Origin: an uncultured Gammaproteobacteria bacterium
GTDB taxonomy: Bacteria > Pseudomonadota > Gammaproteobacteria > Pseudomonadales > Litorivicinaceae
Assembly (NCBI GenBank): GCA_913042205.1
Contig: CAJWIY010000002.1
Span: forward strand, 17,685-81,684
Reading direction: 5' to 3'
Length of the DNA stretch: 64,000 nucleotides
Shown here: positions 7,576-16,759 of the stretch, one piece after another
How the letters are laid out: each line of letters starts with the position of its first letter
Numbering within the stretch: position 1 is the first letter of the stretch
Notes under the pieces: model-generated
What the model was told of the DNA's origin: nothing
Databases searched by the model: none
What the model saw: the letters and a program-made list of their open reading frames with translations, nothing else
Program-made: the position numbers and the translations under genes

Positions 7576-10572
7576 TCACTCCCTCAAATGCTCCGCTAGG
7601 ATTATAGCGACGTGCTCGGCCTTTCGGGACGTTGTGTCTGCTATTTGGTGCCTGCAGCTCGTCCCGTCGGCGATGATACGCGTGCTTTCACTCGCATTTC
7701 TGATGGCGGGAGCTAAATCGAGCTCGGCCATTGCAATGGATTCGCTAAAAGTCTCTTTCTGGTAACCAAAGTGCCCGGCCATCCCACAACAGGACGAATT
7801 GATCATAGTCACATCAAGCCCAGGTATACGCTTAAGCAGAACCTCGACCGGACGCATCACCCGTGCGGCTTTCTGATGACAGTGACCGTGAACTAATACC
7901 TCTGAGCATTTAGCGGTACTTAAACTTAGCTTTGCGCGTCCGGCGGCAAGTTCGTTCTCGATAAACTCTTCGAAAAGAAATGCATGTTTTGCGATAAAGT
8001 CTGCGGTAACTGCATCGAGTAGGACTCTGAACTCGTCACGGAGGGTTAAAAGACAGGAGGGTTCTAAACCAACGATAGGTATTCCTTGACGAACATATGG
8101 CTCAAGTGTCACTACAAAACGAGTAGCTTCCTTCTTTGCTCGGTCAATCATGCCCGAAGCCAGAAATGTGCGACCGCAACACACCGGCCGCTTGTCTGGT
8201 TTTGGCTCGATTACCTGATAGCCCATGGCTTCCAGTACTTTGCGAGCCGCGTAAAGATTTTTTGTCTCGAATGAGCGATTAAAGGTGTCTCCGAACAGAA
8301 TGACTGCCGGTCGATTCGTGGAAGCCTCGTTTGGCGGTTCTTGATACGCACTATCCCATCTGGGGAGTTTTCTATCCTTGGACAGCCCGATAATTTTTTC
8401 GCTGAGCCACGGCAGGCCCGGTATCTGGTCTCGCAGATTGCCTATCCAAGGCGCTTTCCTCAACCAAGGCGCGTAGTGTGGCAGGTACGCTATCAGTTTG
8501 TCTCGAAGACTACTGCCAAAACGCTGTATGCGTTGATACAGTACCTCCGATTTCATCTTTGCCATATCAACACTTGTTGGGCATTCGTTTTGACATGCCT
8601 TACAACCAACACAGAGTCTCATAGTCTCGAGCATTTCATTGGCGGTCAACGCATCGGAACCCAATTGCCCGGATAACGCAAGCCGGAGCGTATTCGCACG
8701 ACCTCTGACCAGATCTTTTTCGTTTTTGGTGACCCGGTATGAGGGGCACATAACACCAGAATCTGTCTTTCTGCAGGCTCCGTTGTTGTTACACATCTCG
8801 ACTGCACCACTAAATCCACCCCATTCTGACCAGTTAAAGCCGGTTTCGAAGGATCCATGGACGGTGATGTTTTCCTCATAGGTGGGACTAAAGCGGAATA
8901 GTGTTCGATCGTCATGGCGTGGTGGATCCACAATTTTATTGGGATTGAACAGACCCTCTGGATCGAGTAGCGTTTTTACTTCCTTAAAGAGTGCGATCAT
9001 TTCGGACCCAAACATGTCTTCGTGGAATTCCGATCGCGCAATACCGTCGCCATGCTCGCCAGAATGGGACCCTTTGTATTCACGAACCATCTCAAATGCT
9101 TCTTCGGCAACGGCTCTAAGCGCTTTAGCGCCTAAATCTTTTTTTAGATTTAGGACCGGGCGAACGTGCAGTGTGCCAACAGAGGCGTGTGCATACCAAC
9201 AACCACTGGTCCCGTGTTTTTCAAAAACTTCTGTCAACCTTCTCGTGTATTCAGCCAGATCCTTTAACTCGACTGCACAATCCTCGACTATCGAAATAGG
9301 TTTTGCGTCTCCCCGCATAGACATCATGATATTAAGACCCTGCTTCCTTACCTCCCAAATTTGTTTTTGAAAGTTCGGGTCCTCAGCTCTCACAACAGAG
9401 TCTGGTTCCCCCAAATCGGCCATGAGCTGCTCAAGTTGATCCAGTCGTCGGATGTTTTCCTTTTGGTCTTCTTCTGCAAACTCTACGAGCAGAAGAGCGT
9501 CGGGGTTCCCCTTCACGAACAAATCTACCGTTTTGGCGAACATCGGAATGTTGCGCGACAGCTGAATCATCGTGTTGTCCACCAGTTCAACCGCCGATGG
9601 TCCGAGCGTCACGAGGTGCTGTGCCGCGTCCATTGCGCTATAGAAAGTTTTAAAGTGACATATCCCTAGCGTTTTATTTTTTGGGATAGGTGAAAGGCTT
9701 AATTCAATTTCTTCAAACAGACCAAGAGTGCCCTCGCTACCCACGAATAGATGACTGGGATTGCTGCGCGTCCCAGGCCAGCATCCGGAGCCACCATTCC
9801 CGTTCGGGATAAGAGCATCAACATTGTAACCACCGACACGGCGCATCAGTTGTGGCAGCCGCGACTCAATTAGTGGTTTTTTGGCCGCCCCAAGGTAAAG
9901 AAGCTTGCCGAGGAGGTCGTTGCGAGTTCTAAGATCTGCAGCCGTTAGACTTTGCTCTTGTTTTGAGAGCGTTCGCCAGCTTACCGTGTTGCCATCGGCA
10001 AGTAAGGCTTGCACGACCCGAACGTTATCACGCATAGTTCCATAACGAATACTTCGCGACCCACAGCTATTATTGCCGGCCATTCCACCCAGTGTCGCTC
10101 TGCTGGAGGTCGAGACATCGACGGGGTACCAAAGCCCTGTGTGTTTTATCTTGGAATTCAGGTGGTCAAGCACTATTCCGGGCTCAACGACACAGGTCTG
10201 TTTCTCCGAATCGACTTCAACCAACCGGTTGAGATATTTTGAGTCGTCGATCACTAGCGACCGATTGATGGTTTGCCCGTTTTGGCTTGTGCCACCACCA
10301 CGGCCGGTCAGGCAAACGTCAAACTCTGATGCAATGTGAACAAGGGCTTTAAGGTCATCCCGCGTTCTGGGAACAACAACACCAATAGGGAAAATTTGGT
10401 AGTGGCTGGCGTCAGTGGCATAGCGGCCACGATCGAACAGCGAAAAAAGAATTTCGCATTGAGTATCTTTTTTTAATCGTTGTTCCAACCGAATCGCTTC
10501 GCTCAAATCTACTTCGCGAGCTCTGGATGCCTGGTCTCGTGCGATCATATGGGGCGAGGATAGGTCATTCAT
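7576..10572 (-). CDS. Fused FAD-linked oxidase / Fe-S 2-hydroxyacid dehydrogenase (GlcD+GlcF-like, YdiJ-like)
   Basis: FAD-binding motif VCLTGRGGGTSQNGQTI, 4Fe-4S motif CVGCKACQNECPTSVDM, and CCG-type motifs (VCCGRTF, SCCGMAGHFGY). 998 aa. Confidence 0.9.
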   Translation of the reverse strand: MNDLSSPHMIARDQASRAREVDLSEAIRLEQRLKKDTQCEILFSLFDRGRYATDASHYQIFPIGVVVPRTRDDLKALVHIASEFDVCLTGRGGGTSQNGQTINRSLVIDDSKYLNRLVEVDSEKQTCVVEPGIVLDHLNSKIKHTGLWYPVDVSTSSRATLGGMAGNNSCGSRSIRYGTMRDNVRVVQALLADGNTVSWRTLSKQEQSLTAADLRTRNDLLGKLLYLGAAKKPLIESRLPQLMRRVGGYNVDALIPNGNGGSGCWPGTRSNPSHLFVGSEGTLGLFEEIELSLSPIPKNKTLGICHFKTFYSAMDAAQHLVTLGPSAVELVDNTMIQLSRNIPMFAKTVDLFVKGNPDALLLVEFAEEDQKENIRRLDQLEQLMADLGEPDSVVRAEDPNFQKQIWEVRKQGLNIMMSMRGDAKPISIVEDCAVELKDLAEYTRRLTEVFEKHGTSGCWYAHASVGTLHVRPVLNLKKDLGAKALRAVAEEAFEMVREYKGSHSGEHGDGIARSEFHEDMFGSEMIALFKEVKTLLDPEGLFNPNKIVDPPRHDDRTLFRFSPTYEENITVHGSFETGFNWSEWGGFSGAVEMCNNNGACRKTDSGVMCPSYRVTKNEKDLVRGRANTLRLALSGQLGSDALTANEMLETMRLCVGCKACQNECPTSVDMAKMKSEVLYQRIQRFGSSLRDKLIAYLPHYAPWLRKAPWIGNLRDQIPGLPWLSEKIIGLSKDRKLPRWDSAYQEPPNEASTNRPAVILFGDTFNRSFETKNLYAARKVLEAMGYQVIEPKPDKRPVCCGRTFLASGMIDRAKKEATRFVVTLEPYVRQGIPIVGLEPSCLLTLRDEFRVLLDAVTADFIAKHAFLFEEFIENELAAGRAKLSLSTAKCSEVLVHGHCHQKAARVMRPVEVLLKRIPGLDVTMINSSCCGMAGHFGYQKETFSESIAMAELDLAPAIRNASESTRIIADGTSCRHQIADTTSRKAEHVAIILAEHLRE

Positions 10573-10596
10573 CTCATTTCTGTTCAGCTTTTATTT

Positions 10597-10618
10597 TGCA
10601 TACAAAATACGATATGCA
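10597..10618. promoter_or_regulatory. Inverted repeat in the divergent FAD-oxidase/aminotransferase intergenic region; candidate GntR operator
   Basis: TGCATA-CAAAATACGA-TATGCA, 25 bp upstream of the 7576..10572 start. Confidence 0.4.
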
Positions 10619-10694
10619 TATTATTCGGTATTGGGGTACGCTTGCAACTTAAGCCTGCGTCTTCAAATGACAAGATAACAATAAGGACCCATCC

Positions 10695-11858
10695 ATGGCC
10701 TACAGGGCGGGAAGACACTTTCTACAGATTCCGGGACCGAGTCCAGTTCCAGATCGCATATCACGGGCTATCGACGCGCCTGTCATTGACCATCGTGGCC
10801 CCGATTTTGGGGACCTTGGGTTATCAGTATTAAGCGGTATGCAGCGCATTTTCAAAACAAACAGCCCGGTCATCATCTATCCCAGCTCGGGAACGGGCGC
10901 CTGGGAGGCGTGCCTGTTGAATGTACTGACCGCGGGTGATCAGGTTCTATTTTATGAAACAGGCCAGTTCGCTAATCTTTGGAAACAGATGGCGGATCGA
11001 CTTGGTATTGAGACCGAGTTTTTGGGTGGCGACTGGCGCAGTGGGGTCGATGCTAATCGAATTGAACAACGACTCCGCAATGATACTGGTAGCTCTATAA
11101 AGGCAGTATGCTGCGTGCACCACGAGACAAGCTGCGGAATTACTTCCGATATCCGGGCGGTGCGAGAGGCGATAGATTCTGTAGGTCATCCTGCGTTGCT
11201 TCTCGTCGATAGCATATCGGGTTTGGCGTCAGTTGATTATGAACACGACCTTTGGGGCGCAGATGTGACTGTTTCTGGCTCTCAGAAAGGTTTAATGATG
11301 CCTCCTGGCCTTGGATTTAACGCTCTATCAGATCGGGCGATAGAGACGTCAAAAAAAGGCGGATCCAAGCGTTCGTACTGGGATTGGCAGGATATGCTGA
11401 CCGCAAACTCAAGTGGTTATTTTCCGTACACGCCGGCAACGACTTTGTTTTACGGCCTAAAAGAAGCTATCGCGATGCTGGAGGAGGAAGGTTTAGACAA
11501 TGTATTTTCAAGACATAAGAGGCTCGCTGATTCCTGTCGCGCGGCGGTTGATGCTTGGGAGCTTGAGACGATCTGTCTGAATCCGCGAGAGCATTCGAAC
11601 GCCTTGACGGGAATAATGATGCCTGATGGGTATGACGCAGACTACGTGCGCCAAGTTATTTTGGAACATTTTAATATGTCTCTGGGTACCGGTTTAGGAA
11701 AGATTAAAGGAAAGGCCTTCCGCATCGGACACTTAGGTGATATCAATGAACTCATGCTTATGGGCGTCATTTGTGGCGTCGAGATGGGCTTGGGCTTGGC
11801 TGGCGTGCCGCACCAGTCAGGAGGGGTGGAGGCCGCAATGCGGTCCCTTGCGCGGTGA
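10695..11858 (+). CDS. Class V aminotransferase, serine-glyoxylate / aspartate-glyoxylate aminotransferase type
   Basis: GRHFLQIPGPSPVPDRI...DHRGPDF, YPSSGTGAWEACL, PLP-lysine region WGADVTVSGSQKGLMMPPGLGF. Confidence 0.9.
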   Translation: MAYRAGRHFLQIPGPSPVPDRISRAIDAPVIDHRGPDFGDLGLSVLSGMQRIFKTNSPVIIYPSSGTGAWEACLLNVLTAGDQVLFYETGQFANLWKQMADRLGIETEFLGGDWRSGVDANRIEQRLRNDTGSSIKAVCCVHHETSCGITSDIRAVREAIDSVGHPALLLVDSISGLASVDYEHDLWGADVTVSGSQKGLMMPPGLGFNALSDRAIETSKKGGSKRSYWDWQDMLTANSSGYFPYTPATTLFYGLKEAIAMLEEEGLDNVFSRHKRLADSCRAAVDAWELETICLNPREHSNALTGIMMPDGYDADYVRQVILEHFNMSLGTGLGKIKGKAFRIGHLGDINELMLMGVICGVEMGLGLAGVPHQSGGVEAAMRSLAR

Positions 11859-11896
11859 AACTAACTCCAGAGAAAAGAAATAAACCGGAGAAAGAT

Positions 11897-12874
11897 ATGA
11901 AAAAAATACAATTGGCAGCCTCTGTTGCTGTCCTCACAGCTGTCGTTGCAGCACCATCATTCGCTGCGGACGTCACACTCAAGTTCGGGCATGTTGGCAA
12001 ACCGGGTTCATTGTTCGAGGCAAGCGTGAATGCATACGCGCAGTGCGTCAGCGATGAATCCAGTGGCAAGATCGAAGTACAAACCTTTGGCTCTTCGCAG
12101 CTCGGTAAAGATAAGGAGCTGTTGCAGAAGTTAAAACTGGGTCAGGTCGATTTCGCACTTCCCTCGTCCGTGATGTCGTCGGTAGCCGATGAATTTGGTG
12201 TGTTTGAGATGCCATACATTATCAAGAATCGTGACCATATGAAGCGTGTGCAGGAGAAGCTGGGGGACACATTTCAGGCGGCGGCACAGGCAAAGGGTTA
12301 CCATATCGTTGGGTATTTTGAGAACGGATTCCGTCATATCACCAACAACACTCGTCCGATTAACGTCCCTGCCGACCTCGAAGGGGTGAAGCTTAGAACG
12401 CCGAAGGGCGCGTGGCGAGTTAAGATGTTCAAGCTATATGGGGCAAATCCTACCCCAATGGCTTTTTCTGATGTGTTCACGGCGCTAAAAACGGGCGTTA
12501 TCGATGGCCAGGAGAATCCCTACGCACAGATCGCTTCAGCGAAATTCCAAGAGGTACAAAAATATCTCTCGATTACTGGACACGTTTACACGCCTGCTTA
12601 TGTGCTCTCCTCTAAAAAGCATTTTGACAAGCACCCAGCAGACGTGAAGAAAGTGCTGACAGACTGTGGTTCGTCAACTCAAACTCTTGTTTATCGCAAG
12701 GCGGCGTCACTTGAGGTTGAGCTTTTGGATGTGATTAAAGCCGCAGGGGTTCAGGTGAATAATGCTGACAATGCGGCATTTGTTAAGGCCTCTAAGGCGG
12801 TTTATGACGAGTTTTCTTCGTCCGTCAAAGGCGGCGCAGAGCTGGTCAAAACAGTTCAGAGCCTTTCGAACTAA
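11897..12874 (+). CDS. dctP: TRAP transporter substrate-binding protein (DctP family)
   Basis: Signal peptide MKKIQLAASVAVLTAVVAAPSFA, then TLKFGHVGKPGSLFEASVNAYAQCV...GVIDGQENPYAQI. Start placed at the ATG at 11897, downstream of the ORF-track start. Confidence 0.93.
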   Translation: MKKIQLAASVAVLTAVVAAPSFAADVTLKFGHVGKPGSLFEASVNAYAQCVSDESSGKIEVQTFGSSQLGKDKELLQKLKLGQVDFALPSSVMSSVADEFGVFEMPYIIKNRDHMKRVQEKLGDTFQAAAQAKGYHIVGYFENGFRHITNNTRPINVPADLEGVKLRTPKGAWRVKMFKLYGANPTPMAFSDVFTALKTGVIDGQENPYAQIASAKFQEVQKYLSITGHVYTPAYVLSSKKHFDKHPADVKKVLTDCGSSTQTLVYRKAASLEVELLDVIKAAGVQVNNADNAAFVKASKAVYDEFSSSVKGGAELVKTVQSLSN

Positions 12875-12893
12875 CTTTCGTTTATCGTTCAGT

Positions 12894-12913
12894 GGCGGCC
12901 TACTCAGGCCGCC
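12894..12913 (+). terminator. Intercistronic hairpin between dctP and dctQ
   Basis: GGCGGCC-TACTCA-GGCCGCC with no strong T-tract, so probably an mRNA stabiliser or attenuator. Confidence 0.6.
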
Positions 12914-12934
12914 GATTTAATCTAGGAGACTATT

Positions 12935-13477
12935 GTGAATCGTCTTGCCCGAGCCATGGATCAGTTACTTGTATGGTTCATCTTATTCCAGATGATTGCA
13001 CTTACAGCAGTTGTAATATTCGCAGTAGTCGCTCGAATAACCGGGAATTCGGTATCATGGTATGACGAAATCGCAGCCATCCAGCTATCGTGGTTAACCT
13101 ACTATGGCGGTGCCTATGCGGCTCTGCACCGTCGGCATATTGGGTTTGATACTGTTTTGCTGAAAATATCCATGCCTGTGAGAGCTTATGCGGTCATTTT
13201 CGCCGAGACTATTGTGATCGGATTTTTCTTGTTGCTCGCTTATACGGGTTATCAGGTGCTTGTGGTTCTCGAAGGTGAGTATCTTGTGTCGCTCACCTGG
13301 ATCCCTGTCCAGCTTACTCAGTCTGTTATTCCGATAGGGGCCTCTTTATTTGTTTTGTGTGAGGCGTTGAGTTTTCCAAATTATTTTGAGAAATGTTGTG
13401 CTGGGATCTCTTTGGAGCACGCTGAAATTGAGGAAGAGGTCGAAACTGAGCTCGCTAAAGCGGGGACCAAGTCATGA
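12935..13477 (+). CDS. dctQ: TRAP transporter small permease (DctQ)
   Basis: Four hydrophobic segments; VSWYDEIAAIQLSWLTYYGGAYAALHRRHIGFD is typical. GTG start. Confidence 0.92.
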   Translation: MNRLARAMDQLLVWFILFQMIALTAVVIFAVVARITGNSVSWYDEIAAIQLSWLTYYGGAYAALHRRHIGFDTVLLKISMPVRAYAVIFAETIVIGFFLLLAYTGYQVLVVLEGEYLVSLTWIPVQLTQSVIPIGASLFVLCEALSFPNYFEKCCAGISLEHAEIEEEVETELAKAGTKS

Positions 13478-14757
13478 TAGTTTTCGTGATGTTTGTGATC
13501 TTGGTTGCCCTTATTTGTTTGAATGTCCCGATAGCGGTGGGGCTTGCGGTTGCGGCAATTTTTGGGCTCATAGTCACTGAAGGGGTGGACAGTGTTGTCA
13601 CCCTTGCACTTGACATGTATGACGGCTCGACAAAATTCTCATTAATCGCGATCCCAATGTTTGTTCTGGCTGGCGCTATCATGAACGCCGGCGGTATTAC
13701 CGATAAGCTCATTAATTTTGTGAACGCAATCATTGGATTTGTGCGTGGCGGGCTCGCAATGGTGAATATTGGGGTGAGCTTGTTTTTTGCTGAGATTTCG
13801 GGCTCCGCTGTGGCTGATGTAGCTGCGTTGGGTTCGGTCCTGATTCCTCAAATGAAAAAGCGTGGTTACTCCGGTCCGCTAGCTGCGGCGGTTACATCCT
13901 CGTCTGCATCACTCGCTATAATTATTCCACCATCCATTCCAATGATCTTATATGCCACCTCAGCCGGTACCTCGGTAGAGCAGTTATTTGTGGCGGGGAT
14001 TATTCCCGGATTACTTGGCGCGTTTGGATTGATGGGGATGGCCTATTACTTCGCCCGTCGTTACAACTTGCCCCGGGAAGAGGCTTTTAATGCCCGTCGT
14101 TTGTGGCGCACACTGATTGAGGCGCTCCCTGCGTTTACATTACCGGTCATCATTTTGGGCGGTATCTTCGGTGGCTTCGTCACCGCCACTGAAGCCGCTG
14201 GCCTCGCTGTACTTGCGGCTTTGGTGGTTAGTGCGTGGTACTCAAATATGGATTTTGGCCACCTCAAGAGGGCTATGATCGATGGAGGGGTTCAGACGGC
14301 GGTGGTGATGTTATTGGTCGCAGCCTCGGTGGTTATGGGCGGTTTTTTAACAAGGGCTCAGATTCCTCAGGATTTCGCGCGCTGGATCCTAGACATCACA
14401 AATAACCAATGGGTTATCCTAGCAATCTTGAATGTGTTTTTTTTGGTGATTGGTTTTTTCCTTCACTCCGCGGCCGCGATCATTCTTGTAGTTCCAATTG
14501 TGATCCCTCTAATCCAAGCGGCTGGTATTGATCCGATTCATTTTGGCTTGGTAGTCACGTTGAATTTAGCGTTAGGTCAGCAGACTCCGCCAGTAGCTAG
14601 TGTTTTGATTACCTCCTGTGCGGTCGCGCGCGCGAATATTTGGGATGTGTCGAAAATCAACATCTATTTCATCGCGGTTTTATTTGCTGTGTTGATGTTG
14701 TGTACATACGTGCCTGACGTCCCGATGTACTTGGTCGATGCGATTTATAGGTCATAA
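13474..14757 (+). CDS. dctM: TRAP transporter large permease (DctM)
   Basis: LIAIPMFVLAGAIMNAGGI, SSASLAIIIPPSIPMILYA, GGIFGGFVTATEAA. Overlaps dctQ by 4 bp. Confidence 0.95.
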   Translation: MIVFVMFVILVALICLNVPIAVGLAVAAIFGLIVTEGVDSVVTLALDMYDGSTKFSLIAIPMFVLAGAIMNAGGITDKLINFVNAIIGFVRGGLAMVNIGVSLFFAEISGSAVADVAALGSVLIPQMKKRGYSGPLAAAVTSSSASLAIIIPPSIPMILYATSAGTSVEQLFVAGIIPGLLGAFGLMGMAYYFARRYNLPREEAFNARRLWRTLIEALPAFTLPVIILGGIFGGFVTATEAAGLAVLAALVVSAWYSNMDFGHLKRAMIDGGVQTAVVMLLVAASVVMGGFLTRAQIPQDFARWILDITNNQWVILAILNVFFLVIGFFLHSAAAIILVVPIVIPLIQAAGIDPIHFGLVVTLNLALGQQTPPVASVLITSCAVARANIWDVSKINIYFIAVLFAVLMLCTYVPDVPMYLVDAIYRS

Positions 14758-14759
14758 CT

Positions 14760-15524
14760 GTGCCTGACTTCACGATTACTCATAAAGGCGGTATCGCTGA
14801 ATATCGCCTGATGAGGCCCGATTCAAGGAACTCGCTCACCTTTGAGATGTATCAGGCAATCGAAGATTTGTGTGAACACCCTGGTGAAGCGGGGGTGATT
14901 GTTATGACCGCAGAGGGCGAAAAAGCATTCGCGTCAGGAACTGACATATCAAATTTCAAAGACTTCCAATCAGCCCAGGATGCGATTAATTATGAGGCGT
15001 TGATTGGTCGCGTCATAGATGCTGTTCAGAGGTCATCAGTCCCGGTTATTGCGTCGCTTCACGGGATTGTCGCCGGCGGTGGTGCAGCAATTGCAGCGGC
15101 GGCAGATATCCGACTGGCAACACCGGATACGCGTTTTGGTATGCCCATCGCTCGGACGCTTGGCAATTGTTTGTCGGTCGCAAATCTTAACCGTCTCGTG
15201 CACTTATTGGGTGAGTCTCGGACACGCTATCTAATGCTAACTGCTGAATTCTTGGAAGTGGAATCGTTGACGACCTCAGGATTTGTAAGTGAGGTTTTGG
15301 AGAGCGCTGCCTTATGTGATCAGAGGGCACGAGACTTGGCCGTTCACATGACAACGTTAGCACCGCTCACGATTTCTGCGACTCGAGATGGTCTTGCGCG
15401 ACTCGAGGAACGGCCGGTTCCAGCAGACAGTGATTTGATTCAGCGGTGCTACCTTAGTGACGACTTTTCTGAGGGCGTTGACGCATTTTTTGCGAAACGG
15501 AAACCGACCTGGAGTGGACAGTGA
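14760..15524 (+). CDS. Enoyl-CoA hydratase/isomerase family protein
   Basis: Crotonase fold: GEKAFASGTDISNF...PVIASLHGIVAGGGAAIAAAADIRLATPDTRFGMP. Confidence 0.9.
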   Translation: MPDFTITHKGGIAEYRLMRPDSRNSLTFEMYQAIEDLCEHPGEAGVIVMTAEGEKAFASGTDISNFKDFQSAQDAINYEALIGRVIDAVQRSSVPVIASLHGIVAGGGAAIAAAADIRLATPDTRFGMPIARTLGNCLSVANLNRLVHLLGESRTRYLMLTAEFLEVESLTTSGFVSEVLESAALCDQRARDLAVHMTTLAPLTISATRDGLARLEERPVPADSDLIQRCYLSDDFSEGVDAFFAKRKPTWSGQ

Positions 15525-16729
15525 GTGAGCAACCACGCCCGTTATCTGGGATGCGAGTGGTAGAGCTTGCTCACATCATGGCTGGCCCCTTATGCGGAAT
15601 GATGCTCGCGGACATGGGCGCGGATGTTATAAAAGTTGAAAAGCTCGATGGTGGTGACGATTCAAGGCGTATGGTCCCCCCAAAGGTTAATAATGAGTCT
15701 GCTGCTTTTTTGATGATGAACCGTAACAAACGCGGGGTAGCGCTCGACTTAAAATCAGAGAAAGGAAAGGAAGTTCTCGCTGACCTTTTGAAGCATGCTG
15801 ATTGCGTTATTGAGAATTTTCGTCATGACACGATGAAACGACTTGGCTTATCTTTTGAGGATTTGAAGTCGATTAATCCGGGTCTTATCTATGTTGAAAT
15901 TTCCGGATACGGCCGAACAGGGCCCTATTGTGAGCGAGCGGGCTTCGATCTGGTTGCTCAGGGCGCAAGTGGGTTGATGAGTATCACGGGACCTGGCCAA
16001 GATGATGCCCCGGTCAAGGTAGGTGCCCCGGTGACAGATATAACAGCAGGCATCTTGGCGGCTATGGCGGCTGCGGCTGCTTATGCTGGAAAGCAAAAAA
16101 CGGGGCTCGGCACGCGTGTTGACACCTCTTTATTTGAAGCCGGGATCACGCATACTTATTGGCAATCAGCCATCGCGTTGGCGACCGGGGAATCACCCAA
16201 AGCGCTTGGATCGGCGCATCCTCTGAATGCGCCATATCAGGCATTTGCGACTGCTGATGGTTACATCAATATCGGTGCCGCGAACCAGAGAAACTGGTTA
16301 CGGCTGTTGGATGTGATTCATGCGCCCGAGTTGAATGATGATCCTAGGTTTACAAACAACGCAAACCGGATGGCGCACCTCGATGACCTGGTGGATGTGC
16401 TAAACGGATACTTCAGGAAAAAGACGTCGGATGTTTGGCTTGATGAGTTGGATGTGGCTGGTGTACCTGCCGGCCCTATTCTTTCCATCGGTGAGATGCT
16501 TGAACACCCGCAGGCACTGGCCCGCGATATGATTGTTGAGACAGAGCATGAGCGGCTAGGTGCTATCAAGGGTCTTGGAATGGCTGTGAAGTTTCATGGC
16601 GCTGAGTCGATCGACTCAAGACCCCCGCCGGTGCACGGGCAACACACCACCGAGGTTCTTCTCGAGCTCGGATATTCGGATAGCCAGATTCGGGAGCTTT
16701 ATTCAGCGGGCGTGGTTTACACCTCGTAG
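15521..16729 (+). CDS. CaiB/BaiF class III CoA-transferase
   Basis: MRVVELAHIMAGPLCGMMLADMGADVIKVEKLDGGDDSR...NKRGVALDLKSEKGKEVL. Overlaps the upstream hydratase gene by 4 bp. Confidence 0.95.
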   Translation: MSEQPRPLSGMRVVELAHIMAGPLCGMMLADMGADVIKVEKLDGGDDSRRMVPPKVNNESAAFLMMNRNKRGVALDLKSEKGKEVLADLLKHADCVIENFRHDTMKRLGLSFEDLKSINPGLIYVEISGYGRTGPYCERAGFDLVAQGASGLMSITGPGQDDAPVKVGAPVTDITAGILAAMAAAAAYAGKQKTGLGTRVDTSLFEAGITHTYWQSAIALATGESPKALGSAHPLNAPYQAFATADGYINIGAANQRNWLRLLDVIHAPELNDDPRFTNNANRMAHLDDLVDVLNGYFRKKTSDVWLDELDVAGVPAGPILSIGEMLEHPQALARDMIVETEHERLGAIKGLGMAVKFHGAESIDSRPPPVHGQHTTEVLLELGYSDSQIRELYSAGVVYTS

Positions 16730-16759
16730 TGGATCAGACGGCCCATGACAGCCCCTGAG

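Noticed and set aside
8882-9370. 162-aa plus-strand ORF opposite the FAD oxidase gene
   Set aside because: Antisense to a strong, motif-containing CDS; serine/arginine-rich shadow-ORF composition and no domain.
14760-16729. CoA-transferase as a DMSP-cleaving DddD next to a transporter
   Set aside because: DddD is a much longer two-domain CoA-transferase; this is a single-domain CaiB/BaiF protein of 402 aa.
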